Source: an uncultured Bacteroidota bacterium (GTDB lineage Bacteria; Bacteroidota; Bacteroidia; NS11-12g; UBA9320). Taken from it: a stretch of 64,000 nucleotides of DNA. Shown here piece by piece: positions 9,174 to 18,638 of the stretch (the first letter of the stretch is position 1; each line of letters begins with the position of its first letter). The position numbers and the translations under genes are program-made. Under the pieces are notes generated by a model. That model did no database searches and had not been told where the DNA came from. It was given only the letters and a program-made list of their open reading frames with translations. Location of the stretch: NCBI GenBank assembly GCA_937124965.1, contig CAKZLB010000055.1, positions 1 to 64,000 on the forward strand. Reading direction: 5' to 3'.

Positions 9174-9605
9174 TCAATCAATGGAATCATCGATGATGTC
9201 ATTTGTATTCTGGGTATTCTGACACATTCCATGACTTAATTTATAGGCTAATCTGAGTGATGGGAAAAAGACTAGAATGACCATGATGTAAGCTAATATA
9301 TTGCTCAAAGGCTCTTCTTGAAATTTTGATATACTAAGGTCCTCTATGAAAAGAAACGCGAAATTTATCATGGATAGAATAAATACTATTTGCCAAATGG
9401 TGTTTGAAAGAACCTTTGTATACTTTGTTATGTAAAGAATATTTGTACCATTGAAAATTAAATAGGTAATGAATAACCATGTTAAGTAAAACGTGCTGTG
9501 GTAAGCGTTTAACTCCTCACTGAATAACAACCACGACAAGATAAGAAAAGTGCCGGTATACACTTTTATCCAAATAGATGGCTCAACATTCGGTTTTTCC
9601 TTCAT
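9174..9605 (-). CDS. Hypothetical four-helix membrane protein
   Basis: 143 residues from the ATG at 9603-9605; a TTG two codons upstream is less likely. Four hydrophobic segments (residues about 12-30, 40-58, 68-88, 100-120) and a short polar C-terminus ending in an acidic NDIIDDSID tail. No recognisable domain or motif, so function is unknown. It converges on the Mpo1-like gene with 16 bases between the stops and stands alone downstream of polA. Confidence 0.6.
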   Translation of the reverse strand: MKEKPNVEPSIWIKVYTGTFLILSWLLFSEELNAYHSTFYLTWLFITYLIFNGTNILYITKYTKVLSNTIWQIVFILSMINFAFLFIEDLSISKFQEEPLSNILAYIMVILVFFPSLRLAYKLSHGMCQNTQNTNDIIDDSID

Positions 9606-9716
9606 AATCAAATGTACCTATTTCAAAGATGTCGTTTCAGACCTATCTCTCCGACAGGCTGGCTTCTTTCTTCTCACTTCATAAATTTTTATTCTGAAAT
9701 CAAAAATCATCAATAC

Positions 9717-12509
9717 TTAATGTGCTTCCAACCAATTCTGACCTTCACCGATTTCTACCAATGTAGGCACTTTAAGTGGCATAGCATGTTCCATCAATGG
9801 TTTGATTAACATTTTTAAACGGTCTAACTCGTCTTTATGTACGTCAAAAAGCAATTCATCATGAACCTGCAAAATCATTTTCGATTTAAAGCCTTGTAAT
9901 CGAAGAGCTGCATCAATATTAATCATTGCCAGCTTTATCATATCCGCTGCAGAACCCTGAATTGGTGCGTTAACTGCGTTACGTTCAGCGAAACCAACTA
10001 CAGTTCTATTCTGTGAATTAATATCTCTAATTTGACGTTTTCTTCCCATCAATGTTTTTACATAGCCATAGTCACGACAGTTTTTAATGGTTTCATCCAT
10101 GTAACGTTTTATGCCACTAAACTGCTCAAAATACGCGTCTATGAGTTCTTGAGCTTCACTTCGTTTAATCTTTAAATTCTGCGACAAACCTGATGCTCCT
10201 TGACCGTAAATCAGTCCAAAGTTTACACTTTTTGCTTTGTATCGTTGGTCTTTTGTAACCTCTTCCAACGGTACATCAAACACTTTAGCGGCGGTAGCCG
10301 TATGAATGTCTAACCCGTCAATAAATGCTTGAGACATTGCTTCATCGCCACTCATGGAGGCAACAATCCGCAATTCAATTTGACTGTAATCCGCAGCCAC
10401 TAATATATGATCCTCATCTCGTGGGACAAATGCCTTTCGTATTTCTCGCCCTTTATCTGTGCGAATTGGAATATTCTGAAGGTTTGGATTCGTACTGCTC
10501 AACCGGCCAGTTGATGCAACCGCTTGCGCAAAGTTGGTATGCACTCGGTTCGTATTTGGATTTACCAGCCTCGGTATTGCGTCGACATACGTGCTTTTTA
10601 GTTTTTGATTATGACGAAATTCCAAAATCATTTTAGGTAAGGCGTGAATGTCAGCTAGCTTTTGTAACGTTGCTTCATCCGTTTTGTATTGACCAGTTTT
10701 TGTCTTTTTGGCCTTAGCATCAAGCTTCAAATGATCGAATAAAACTTCACCTAATTGTTTGGGAGAAGCAATATTAAATTTCACACCTGCTTGATCATAT
10801 ATACTTTTTTCAATCTCTGCAGATTCTGTTTCTAACTCCTTTGAGTATGCCGCAAGAAACTCGGTGTTCACATTTACACCTTCGCGTTCCATTCGGCCGA
10901 GGACCTTTATCAACGGAACCTCGATTCGGTCGAATACGGAACGAACTTCTTCTGTGATTAGTTGCTTTTCAAATTGATTTTTTAGTTGAAGGGTTATATC
11001 CGCATCTTCACATGCATATTCAGTTGCTTTGTCTAATGGAACTACGTCAAAGGTTAGTTGGTTTTTTCCTTTTTTACCTATCAACGAGGTGATTGATACT
11101 GGTTGATAACCAAGATAGTTTTCTGCAAGAAAGTCCATATTATGCCGCTGATCTGGCTCTAATAGATAGTGCGCCAACATAGTGTCAAAGACTTTTCCGT
11201 TTACTTCGATTCCATAATTCCACAGTACTTTAATATCATACTTGGCATTTTGAAGAACCATTTCTATTTCGGTATTGCTAAAGAAAGGGTTAAACTCTTC
11301 TAAGATTGCTTTTGCTTCCTCAAAGTCATTTGGAAAATTTACATAGTAACCAGTATGCTCTTCGAATGAAAATGCACAACCTAAAATATTAGCCAACAAC
11401 GGGTCAAGGTTTGTAGTTTCAGTATCAAAACAAACGGTTTTTTGTTTTAACAATTTAGCTAATAAACTTTTGCGCTTTTCCACTGTATCGACAAGTTCAT
11501 AGTTGTGTTTTACGTCGTCTATTGTTTGAATCCCAGAGAACTCTTTAGCTACTTTCGATGCACTAGATTGAGTACTTGTAGTTGGCATATTTGCAAACAA
11601 CGATTGTTGTCCTCCACTTCTTACGAATTCAGCTGATTCACCCAAAACTCGTTTAAACAGAGTTTTAAATTCTACCTCTTCGAATATCGCTTTTATTGCA
11701 TCTTTATTTGGGTCTTCAACCAAAAGGCTTTCTTCATTAAACTCCACTGGAGCATCTAATAGAATGGTTGCTAATTTCTTACTTAAAAACGCTTGCTCCT
11801 TATTGTCTTCGATCTTTTCTTTGAGTTTTCCTTTTAGTTCATGGGTGTGTTCGTACAGGTTTTCCATACTCCCATACTGTTTGAGTAATGTGCTCGCAGT
11901 TTTTGGTCCGACTCCTGGAACTCCTGGTATATTGTCGACTGCATCACCCATTAAACCTAGATAGTCTATCACCTGCATGGTGTTATCTAATTGAAACCTT
12001 TCGCACACTTCGGCTGGTCCCCATACCTCTGCTTTGTTGCCAGAACGTGCGGGTTTGTACATTAATGATTTTTCGGTAACCAATTGTCCAAAGTCCTTGT
12101 CTGGAGTCATCATGTAGGTAATAAACCCTGCTTCTTCCGCTTGTCGTGCCAAGGTACCAATTACATCATCTGCCTCATAGCCTTCTGCCTCAAGTAATGG
12201 TATGTTGAATGCCTCAATAATTCTTCGAATAAAAGGCTCAGATAGTTTAATATCTTCTGGAGTTTCGTCGCGATTCGCCTTGTACAACGGGTATTCTTGT
12301 TTACGAACGTTCTCTGATTTGTGATCAAATACCACAGCAATATGTGTTGGTTTTTGATTTTGTAAAATGTCTAAAAGCGCATTGGTGAACCCAAAAACTG
12401 CTGATGTGTTTAATCCATAACTCGTAATTCGAGGATTTTTTATAAATGCATAATACGCTCTAAAAATTAAAGCATATGCATCCAAAAGGAAGAGTTTTTT
12501 GTCTGACAT
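9717..12509 (-). CDS. polA: DNA polymerase I
   Basis: 930 residues from the ATG at 12507-12509. The open frame extends 39 codons further upstream, but the extension has no family similarity and contains the promoter. Domain order: 5'-3' exonuclease (LLDAYALIFRAYYAF onward, helix-hairpin-helix near GVPGVGPKTA), 3'-5' exonuclease with an intact DxE motif (CFDTETTNLD), and polymerase with motif A (DYSQIELR), motif B (KSVNFGLIYGQG) and motif C (LQVHDELLF). All three activities look intact. It fills gaps and removes RNA primers during replication and repair. A good promoter (TTG-N20-TATTTTTC) sits just before the start. Confidence 0.97.
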   Translation of the reverse strand: MSDKKLFLLDAYALIFRAYYAFIKNPRITSYGLNTSAVFGFTNALLDILQNQKPTHIAVVFDHKSENVRKQEYPLYKANRDETPEDIKLSEPFIRRIIEAFNIPLLEAEGYEADDVIGTLARQAEEAGFITYMMTPDKDFGQLVTEKSLMYKPARSGNKAEVWGPAEVCERFQLDNTMQVIDYLGLMGDAVDNIPGVPGVGPKTASTLLKQYGSMENLYEHTHELKGKLKEKIEDNKEQAFLSKKLATILLDAPVEFNEESLLVEDPNKDAIKAIFEEVEFKTLFKRVLGESAEFVRSGGQQSLFANMPTTSTQSSASKVAKEFSGIQTIDDVKHNYELVDTVEKRKSLLAKLLKQKTVCFDTETTNLDPLLANILGCAFSFEEHTGYYVNFPNDFEEAKAILEEFNPFFSNTEIEMVLQNAKYDIKVLWNYGIEVNGKVFDTMLAHYLLEPDQRHNMDFLAENYLGYQPVSITSLIGKKGKNQLTFDVVPLDKATEYACEDADITLQLKNQFEKQLITEEVRSVFDRIEVPLIKVLGRMEREGVNVNTEFLAAYSKELETESAEIEKSIYDQAGVKFNIASPKQLGEVLFDHLKLDAKAKKTKTGQYKTDEATLQKLADIHALPKMILEFRHNQKLKSTYVDAIPRLVNPNTNRVHTNFAQAVASTGRLSSTNPNLQNIPIRTDKGREIRKAFVPRDEDHILVAADYSQIELRIVASMSGDEAMSQAFIDGLDIHTATAAKVFDVPLEEVTKDQRYKAKSVNFGLIYGQGASGLSQNLKIKRSEAQELIDAYFEQFSGIKRYMDETIKNCRDYGYVKTLMGRKRQIRDINSQNRTVVGFAERNAVNAPIQGSAADMIKLAMINIDAALRLQGFKSKMILQVHDELLFDVHKDELDRLKMLIKPLMEHAMPLKVPTLVEIGEGQNWLEAH

Positions 12510-12516
12510 AGGAGGC

Positions 12517-12547
12517 GAAAAATAAGCGTTGTTGTTGGTTGATACAA
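12517..12547 (-). promoter_or_regulatory. Promoter of polA
   Basis: On the minus strand TTG (12545-12547) lies 20 bases before TATTTTTC (12517-12524), close to the Bacteroidota consensus TTG-N19-21-TAnnTTTG. The box ends seven bases before the ATG at 12509, so the transcript would be almost leaderless, which supports the short start. Confidence 0.55.
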
Positions 12548-12587
12548 TATTATTTTTCGATTGTGGATTTTGGCACTCCTGAAGTTC

Positions 12588-12615
12588 TTGAATGTGGGTA
12601 TATAATTTAACTTTG
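12588..12615 (+). promoter_or_regulatory. Promoter of the dihydroorotase gene
   Basis: TTG (12588-12590), 17-base spacer, then a perfect TAACTTTG (12608-12615), 24 bases before the GTG start at 12639. The spacer is a little short. Confidence 0.5.
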
Positions 12616-12638
12616 TCCAAATTCAAAAAAGTATAGAC

Positions 12639-13973
12639 GTGGAGTATCTAATAAAAAATGCAACCATTATCAACCAACATAAACGAATAGAATCTGATGT
12701 ATTAATAAAGGATGGCTTAATTCAAAAAGTAGGTAATAATGTAAGCAGTTCAACAGCAGAGATCATTGACGCAGCTGGGAAATGGCTGGTTCCAGGAGTT
12801 ATAGATGATCAGGTTCATTTTCGCGAACCAGGTTTAACCCACAAGGCGAATATTTATACAGAAGCAAAAGCTGCTGTAGCTGGTGGTACTACCAGTTTTA
12901 TGGAAATGCCAAATACAAACCCACAAGCAACTACTCAAGAGTTGTTGAAGGAGAAGTACCAAATCGGCTCCAAAACATCATTAGCTAATTATTCGTTTTT
13001 TATGGGAACGACCAACCACAATTATGATGAGATTATAAAAACAGATCCTCGAACTGTTTGTGGAATAAAGATTTTTATGGGCAGCAGTACCGGCGATATG
13101 CTGGTAGATGATGATCATATTTTGTCAAGGATTTTTGCCAATGCACCAACAATTATTGCATTGCATTGTGAAGATGAACAAACGATTAAAGAGAATACTC
13201 AAAAAGCAATTGATGAGTATGGGGAGGAAATTCCGTTTAGTGAGCATCCCATCATTCGAAATCATAAAGCTTGTTTGTTGTCTTCAAGTAAAGCCGTTGA
13301 GTTAGCAAACAAATACGGAACGAGAATTCACATTTTACATATTTCAACGGCAGACGAAATCGCTTTGTTTCACGCTGGAGACAATTACAAAACAAAAAAT
13401 ATTACGTCAGAAGTTTGCGTTCATCATTTGTCATTCAACTCTACACAGTATGATGAAATGGGTTCTAAGATTAAATGTAACCCAGCTATTAAAAACCCAG
13501 ATGATCAGGAGGCACTTTGGCAAGCCTTAAGAGATGGAAAATTTGATGTAATCGCAACCGATCATGCACCACATACGTGGGACGAAAAGCAGAATAAATA
13601 CCTTAAAGCACCATCCGGACTGCCCTTGGTTCAACACAGTTTACAGTTAATGTTGGAGCATGCGAAAAATGGTAAAATAACCGTTGAAGAGGTAATCCAT
13701 AGAATGTGTCATAAACCAGCGGAGCTTTTCGAAATAGACCGCAGGGGGTATGTAAAGGAAGGATATTGGGCGGATTTAGTTTTGGTGAATCCCAATGCGC
13801 AAATGACAGTTGCAAAAGACAATGTATTGTACAAATGTGGCTGGTCACCATTAGAAGGAACTACCTTTCATCACACAATAGAAAAAACATTTGTTAGTGG
13901 CCATTTGGCTTATGATAATGGAAGTTTTGACGAATCAAAAAAAGGCGAACGGTTATTATTTAATAGGTCGTAA
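12639..13973 (+). CDS. pyrC: Dihydroorotase
   Basis: 444-residue amidohydrolase, class I dihydroorotase, catalysing carbamoyl-aspartate to dihydroorotate in pyrimidine synthesis. Motifs include the metal-site region DDQVHFREPG, where the usual first His of HxH is Gln (as I recall it in many Flavobacteriia dihydroorotases, so probably lineage-typical), GIKIFMGSS with the candidate carbamylated lysine, EVCVHHL, and ATDHAPHT. It starts with GTG at 12639; the stretch MEYLIKNATIIN begins exactly at the family's N-terminal beta strand. It is divergent from polA and 13 bases before the next signal-peptide gene. Allantoinase is the main alternative reading. Confidence 0.88.
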   Translation: MEYLIKNATIINQHKRIESDVLIKDGLIQKVGNNVSSSTAEIIDAAGKWLVPGVIDDQVHFREPGLTHKANIYTEAKAAVAGGTTSFMEMPNTNPQATTQELLKEKYQIGSKTSLANYSFFMGTTNHNYDEIIKTDPRTVCGIKIFMGSSTGDMLVDDDHILSRIFANAPTIIALHCEDEQTIKENTQKAIDEYGEEIPFSEHPIIRNHKACLLSSSKAVELANKYGTRIHILHISTADEIALFHAGDNYKTKNITSEVCVHHLSFNSTQYDEMGSKIKCNPAIKNPDDQEALWQALRDGKFDVIATDHAPHTWDEKQNKYLKAPSGLPLVQHSLQLMLEHAKNGKITVEEVIHRMCHKPAELFEIDRRGYVKEGYWADLVLVNPNAQMTVAKDNVLYKCGWSPLEGTTFHHTIEKTFVSGHLAYDNGSFDESKKGERLLFNRS

Positions 13974-13986
13974 ACTAAATCATATT

Positions 13987-15591
13987 ATGAAAAGAATAGG
14001 AGTTATTATTTTGTGTTTGTTTGCTTTGATGTCTCATGCTCAGCAAAATGAAGTTCAAGTGAACTCTCCTGTTTCTGAGGGATATTATCCCAATGAACCA
14101 AGTATTTGCATAAGTAAGATAGACTCAAATACAGTAGTAGCGGGAGCAAACATTAATTATCATTTTGTTTCTGCTGATGGTGGCAAAACATGGGATAACA
14201 AGATGTTACAATCGACGTATGGTATTTGGGGTGATCCGGTGTTACATAGCGATATTGATGGAGTCATCTATTTTGCTCATTTGTCGCGTACGCAAGGAAA
14301 AAACAAGGACTACGGTTTTATCGATAGGATTGTTGTGCAGACATCATTAGATAGCGGAAAAACCTTTAATGACGGAAGCTATGCGGGTTTGAACGAGCCC
14401 AAAATGCAAGACAAACCGTGGTTGAGTTCTGATGATTATTCTGATAACTTTAAAGGAAACGTGTACCTAACATGGACCGAGTTTGACAAAATCAACAGTA
14501 AAAAGAAAAAGCATAAAAGTAGAATTCAGTTTTCAAAGTCAGAAGATAAGGGCCAGTCATGGTCAGATGCCATAACAATTTCAGATACTATTGGTAACGC
14601 CGTTGACGATGATCATACGTTGGAAGGAGCTACAACAGCGGTTGGGGTAAATGGGGAAATTTATTGTGTTTGGGCAGGTCACCATAAGCTATATTTCGAC
14701 AAAAGTGTAGATGGCGGAAAAACCTGGGGGAAAGACAAAATAGTTTTTGATCAGCAAAGTGGTTGGGCAATGGACATCCCACATGTATATCGCAGCAATG
14801 GCATGCCGTTTTTGGTAGTAGATAATTCGAACGGACCGTACACTGGCAGATTATATTTAGTTTGGGGTGATGATATATACGGTGATGCAGATGTATTTTT
14901 ATCATTTTCGGATGATCAAGGTACAACATGGAGTAATCCCATAAGAGTGCACAATGATTCAGAAGGGAATGAATACAGCCAATATTTGCCAAATGTTGCG
15001 ATAGATCAGACAACTGGTCATTTGGCCGTTGGTTACTATGACCGGCGAGGAAGCGCAAATAATGTATTTAACGATGTGTATGTTTCAGTAAGCGATGATG
15101 GTGGGGCGAGTTTTACAGATTATCGCATGAACAATTTGATATCGGGACATATTGGAAAAGACAAGTTTTCAGGAGATTATACAGATATTGATTTTCATGC
15201 GGGTAAAATTGCTATGATTTGGGCAAGTTACAAAGGGGCACCAGCGGTGTACTCTCGAGTAATCATGGAGTCGGAACTGGAGAACCTGTTTCCAATTCAT
15301 CAGGTAGGGCAAATACAAACATATGTATCGCATGAAGAGAAGAAACCTTCAATCTATATTGCATTTACAACCCCGATTGAAGGAACAGTTACTTATTACA
15401 AAAGGAGGTTTTTCAGTAAAAAGGAAAAGGTAAAAAGAGTCGATACGTTCGATGTAAAACATCGCCCAGGAATGCAAGGAGTAACGGAAAAACACATAAA
15501 AGCGACGCAAAAGCGTAGAATACGAATCGTGATTAAATCGACTGACAAATTAAATCAAGATACAAATGAGGTGAGCGTGACAATTGAATAA
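13987..15591 (+). CDS. Secreted BNR/Asp-box repeat protein (sialidase-fold)
   Basis: 534 residues from the ATG at 13987, where a signal peptide begins (MKRIGVIILCLFALMSHA|QQ); 32 upstream codons in frame overlap the dihydroorotase gene and are discarded. At least five Asp-box repeats are visible (SADGGKTW, SEDKGQSW, SVDGGKTW, SDDQGTTW, SDDGGASF), defining a six-bladed sialidase-like beta-propeller. The arginine/RIP motif expected near the N-terminus of true sialidases is not evident, so exo-sialidase activity is doubtful. The last about 90 residues are a separate Lys/Arg-rich beta region rather than a T9SS sorting domain. Likely periplasmic or surface located. Confidence 0.75.
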   Translation: MKRIGVIILCLFALMSHAQQNEVQVNSPVSEGYYPNEPSICISKIDSNTVVAGANINYHFVSADGGKTWDNKMLQSTYGIWGDPVLHSDIDGVIYFAHLSRTQGKNKDYGFIDRIVVQTSLDSGKTFNDGSYAGLNEPKMQDKPWLSSDDYSDNFKGNVYLTWTEFDKINSKKKKHKSRIQFSKSEDKGQSWSDAITISDTIGNAVDDDHTLEGATTAVGVNGEIYCVWAGHHKLYFDKSVDGGKTWGKDKIVFDQQSGWAMDIPHVYRSNGMPFLVVDNSNGPYTGRLYLVWGDDIYGDADVFLSFSDDQGTTWSNPIRVHNDSEGNEYSQYLPNVAIDQTTGHLAVGYYDRRGSANNVFNDVYVSVSDDGGASFTDYRMNNLISGHIGKDKFSGDYTDIDFHAGKIAMIWASYKGAPAVYSRVIMESELENLFPIHQVGQIQTYVSHEEKKPSIYIAFTTPIEGTVTYYKRRFFSKKEKVKRVDTFDVKHRPGMQGVTEKHIKATQKRRIRIVIKSTDKLNQDTNEVSVTIE

Positions 15592-15670
15592 TTGTAATAT
15601 GTTGACAGTAAGAGTGTTGTATTTACGGCACTCCACATTTAGTTTGCAGAATCAAATTCACATTGAAGCA

Positions 15671-15702
15671 TTGACTTTTACTCGTAAAAAACCGTATTTT
15701 GC
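15671..15702 (+). promoter_or_regulatory. Promoter of ppiD
   Basis: TTG (15671-15673) lies 21 bases before TATTTTGC (15695-15702), a near match to TAnnTTTG with one base fewer in the spacer. The ATG follows at 15720. The element overlaps an upstream in-frame TTG, which argues against that TTG as the start. Confidence 0.45.
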
Positions 15703-15719
15703 GGACTATTTTTAAAAAA

Positions 15720-17837
15720 ATGGCGAAGAATAAAAACGAAGAGACTGGGGTTATATTAAAAATTCAAAAACAGACAGGTTGTTTGTTGTTTGTAATTGGT
15801 GCAGCCATGTTGGCATTTGTATTAACTGATTTTTTCAAAAGTGGAACATCTTTTGGCGGATCGCAGAATGTGGTTGGAGAAATCGCAGGAGAAAAGGTTC
15901 AATACGATGAATTGCAGAAAGGGGTTGAGGAGTTAAAGGTAATGTACCAAGGATCCAACTTCGATGAAGAGCAGTTAAGAGAGCAAGCTTGGAATCAAAT
16001 AATTCAAGAAAAAATCATTAAAGTAGAGCACGAAGCTCTTGGCATTAAAATGGGATCTGCAGAGTTGCAGGACGCATTGTTTGGAGAAAATCCAGACCAA
16101 ATGGTAGTTCGTAATTTTACGAATCCTGAAACAAATGAATTTGATCCAAATATGCTTCGTCAATTTATCGAAATTGACATGCAAGAAGATGAGGAGAAGT
16201 ATAAAAATTACTTGAACTTCTTAGAAAAGCCAATGCGTGAGTTCCGTGAAGGGGCGAAATATGAAAACATGGTAAAAGCTGGTATCTACGTAACTAAACT
16301 AGATGCACGTCGGGAGTTTGACTTGGAAGATTTCAAGAAAAGCGCAGAAGTGGTTGGATTGCCATATGCATCTATTTCTGATTCATCTGTTACGTATGAC
16401 GACAGTGATTTAAAATCATACCTAAGAGATCATGAAAATGACTATCAACAATTAGCGTCACGAGACATTGACTTTGTTGTTCTAAATGTCTTCCCAACTG
16501 CAGCCGATACGGCTAGTGTGAAAAGCAGCGTTCAAAAATTACGCTCTAGTTTTATAAACGAGAAAAAGGATAGCAATTTTGTTGCTAAACACAGATCAGC
16601 TAGACCGTTTAACGGGACATATGTTCGAAGAGGAATGACTGACCTACCATCAGAGGTAGAAGACTTCTTATTTACTGCTGATTCTGGTTCTGTAACGGAA
16701 TTGATGTACAATAACGGAATGTTTGGGTTGTACAAGGTAACTGGAATCAAGGATGATAGTATTTCAGTAATGAGAGCGCGCCACGTACTAGTTGCCGCAG
16801 GAGAAGATGCAGAAGCAACTGCTAAATCAACTCTTGCTGATATTCGATCAGGAAAAATAACATTTGAAGAAGCGGCTAAAGATAATTACGACCAAACAGG
16901 AAGCAAGGGTGGTGATCTAGGTTGGATTCAAAAAGACGGTTTCAACATGCAAGTTCCACAAGAAGTCAAGGATAAAATTTTATCTTCTAGTGTTGGAAGC
17001 TATTCAATTGTTAAATCAAACAAAGGGTACCACATCGTTAATGTTACTGATGGACCGTCACAGAAATTGGTACAGTTTGCTGCGTTTGAAAGACCAGTAG
17101 TGCCAGGTGGAGAAACAGATAGAGCGGTTGAAAGATTAGCTGGAGAAATTCAGTTTAAGTCACAAAACGACGCTGATTTTGCTGCAGTTGTTGAAGGTGA
17201 AGGTCAGAATGTTCGTGAAGCTTCAAAAATCACTTTAAGTAGCCCAACTATTCAAGGTGTACCAAACCCTAAAGAGGTTGCAAAGTGGTTGTTTAATGAT
17301 AAGACAAGAGTTGGTGATGTATCTGATGTAATTAACTTACAAGATCGTTACATCGTTGCAAAATGCACAGGAATACGAGAAAAAGGAACGGCTACACTTG
17401 AAGATGTTCGTGAGCAGTTAGTATCTGATTACATTAAAGATAAGAAGGCGGAACAACTTAGTGAGAAATTGAAAAATGCGTTAGCTTCTGCGGCTTCAGC
17501 TCAAGATTTAGCTACAAAACTGAATTCAACGGTAATTACGGTTCCTGCGGTAAATATGTTATCTGCACAAGTTTCAGGAATAGGTGCTGAGCCACAAGTA
17601 GCTGGGACTATTTTAGGGACAGCAAAAGGTGCGGTTTCTGAGCCTATTAAAGGTGTCAGTGGCGTTTATGTTGTTTATGGTAGCGACCAAGTAGAAGTAG
17701 ACAATGGAAATATGTATGTTGCCGAAGACATGCAACGTCAGTTGAAAGACCGAGTGGTTCAATCAGTTGGAGAATCGGTTAAAAATGCGTTACGAGAAAA
17801 AGGTGAAATCGTAGACAAACGATATAACTTTTTCTAA
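15720..17837 (+). CDS. ppiD: Membrane-anchored peptidyl-prolyl isomerase, PpiD/SurA-like
   Basis: 705 residues from ATG 15720. One N-terminal membrane anchor (LLFVIGAAMLAFVLTDFF, residues about 22-39) places the protein in the periplasm. The SurA-like N-terminal chaperone domain spans about 40-300 (VVGEIAGEKVQYDELQKGVEELK). A parvulin domain follows at about 345-450 (MRARHVLVAAGEDAEATAK...GSKGGDLGWIQKDG), then a second, diverged C-terminal region, as in PpiD. It helps fold exported and outer-membrane proteins. The upstream TTG at 15699 would add seven residues but lies inside the promoter. A terminator follows directly. Confidence 0.92.
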   Translation: MAKNKNEETGVILKIQKQTGCLLFVIGAAMLAFVLTDFFKSGTSFGGSQNVVGEIAGEKVQYDELQKGVEELKVMYQGSNFDEEQLREQAWNQIIQEKIIKVEHEALGIKMGSAELQDALFGENPDQMVVRNFTNPETNEFDPNMLRQFIEIDMQEDEEKYKNYLNFLEKPMREFREGAKYENMVKAGIYVTKLDARREFDLEDFKKSAEVVGLPYASISDSSVTYDDSDLKSYLRDHENDYQQLASRDIDFVVLNVFPTAADTASVKSSVQKLRSSFINEKKDSNFVAKHRSARPFNGTYVRRGMTDLPSEVEDFLFTADSGSVTELMYNNGMFGLYKVTGIKDDSISVMRARHVLVAAGEDAEATAKSTLADIRSGKITFEEAAKDNYDQTGSKGGDLGWIQKDGFNMQVPQEVKDKILSSSVGSYSIVKSNKGYHIVNVTDGPSQKLVQFAAFERPVVPGGETDRAVERLAGEIQFKSQNDADFAAVVEGEGQNVREASKITLSSPTIQGVPNPKEVAKWLFNDKTRVGDVSDVINLQDRYIVAKCTGIREKGTATLEDVREQLVSDYIKDKKAEQLSEKLKNALASAASAQDLATKLNSTVITVPAVNMLSAQVSGIGAEPQVAGTILGTAKGAVSEPIKGVSGVYVVYGSDQVEVDNGNMYVAEDMQRQLKDRVVQSVGESVKNALREKGEIVDKRYNFF

Positions 17838-17852
17838 AGGAAAAATATCACA

Positions 17853-17860
17853 TAAATTTG
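17853..17860 (+). promoter_or_regulatory. -7 box before the hydrolase gene
   Basis: A perfect TAAATTTG sits between ppiD and its terminator hairpin. Transcripts from it would begin near 17866, inside the left arm of the hairpin. No TTG is found at -33. Confidence 0.3.
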
Positions 17861-17861
17861 A

Positions 17862-17893
17862 ACTCCTGTCAGCACTGGCAGGAGTTTTTTTTT
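17862..17893 (+). terminator. Rho-independent terminator after ppiD
   Basis: ACTCCTGTCA (17862-17871) pairs with TGGCAGGAGT (17876-17885), 10 bp with one G-U, loop GCAC, then nine Ts. The T-run ends only five bases before the next start codon at 17898. Confidence 0.85.
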
Positions 17894-17897
17894 GGAT

Positions 17898-18638
17898 ATG
17901 GCAGATTTAGTGTTACTTCATGGTTTTTGTGAGACTTCGAAAATGTGGGAGGGCACTAAAGACCACCTTACCGATTTGGGCCATAGGGTTTTTGCTGTCG
18001 ATTTACCAGGTTTTGGAGTAAATACTAAAGTTGTTAATTCGATTACTGAGATGGCAGACGATGTGGTTGGATTCTGTCAAGAAAACAAGTTGACCACCGC
18101 TATATTTTTGGGTCACTCATTGGGAGGCTATGTAATTCTAGATATTCTGTCGCACTACCCATCAATGGTACAAGCAGTTGGAATGATCCATTCTCACGCC
18201 CAGTCTGACGATGCATTCAAAATAGAAAACCGAAACAAGCTTATCAACTTTGTTCAAGAACATGGAACAGCACCGTTCCTAAAGGAGTTTTCTAAACAAT
18301 TAATTAGCGCAAAAACGAACAGCGAAGCTGTCTTGAAGCAAGCCTACGACTTAGTTAAGAATACGCGGTCTGAAGGTGTAATTGCAGCCAGCAAAGCTAT
18401 GATAAATCGTAGTGACTATAGAATGTTACTTCCAACATTTAACGTACCTTTTCTATGGCTAGTTGGGAGAGATGATAGCTTTATTCAATTTGATGAAATA
18501 TTAACTCAAGCTGCAAGTTGCAATATGTCCATGTTAAAGGTTCTAGATAATGTGGGACATTTATCGTTGTTTGAAAATCCAACAAAAGCGGTTTCAGTTA
18601 TCACTGAATTTATCGATTGGGTTAGCGAAACAGATTAA
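17898..18638 (+). CDS. Alpha/beta-fold hydrolase
   Basis: 246 residues from the ATG at 17898; a TTG two codons upstream lies in the terminator T-run. The fold is clear: oxyanion region LVLLHGFCETSKMW, nucleophile elbow GHSLGGY (Ser near residue 77), acid in LVGRDDSF and catalytic His in NVGHLSLFE. The triad is complete, so it is an active esterase-, peptidase- or dienelactone-hydrolase-like enzyme; substrate is unknown. Cytoplasmic, no signal peptide. Its 3' end overlaps the convergent feoB gene by 17 bases. Confidence 0.85.
   Translation: MADLVLLHGFCETSKMWEGTKDHLTDLGHRVFAVDLPGFGVNTKVVNSITEMADDVVGFCQENKLTTAIFLGHSLGGYVILDILSHYPSMVQAVGMIHSHAQSDDAFKIENRNKLINFVQEHGTAPFLKEFSKQLISAKTNSEAVLKQAYDLVKNTRSEGVIAASKAMINRSDYRMLLPTFNVPFLWLVGRDDSFIQFDEILTQAASCNMSMLKVLDNVGHLSLFENPTKAVSVITEFIDWVSETD

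Noticed and set aside
12510-12626. N-terminal extension of PolA by 39 residues
   Set aside because: The extension is not polymerase-like and contains the promoter; the ATG at 12509 begins exactly at the conserved 5'-3' exonuclease start.
13987-15591. Active sialidase
   Set aside because: Asp-box repeats are present, but the N-terminal RIP-type arginine motif is not visible, so only the fold is claimed.
15699-15719. Upstream TTG start for PpiD
   Set aside because: The TTG lies inside the promoter -7 element; the ATG at 15720 gives a normal N-terminus.
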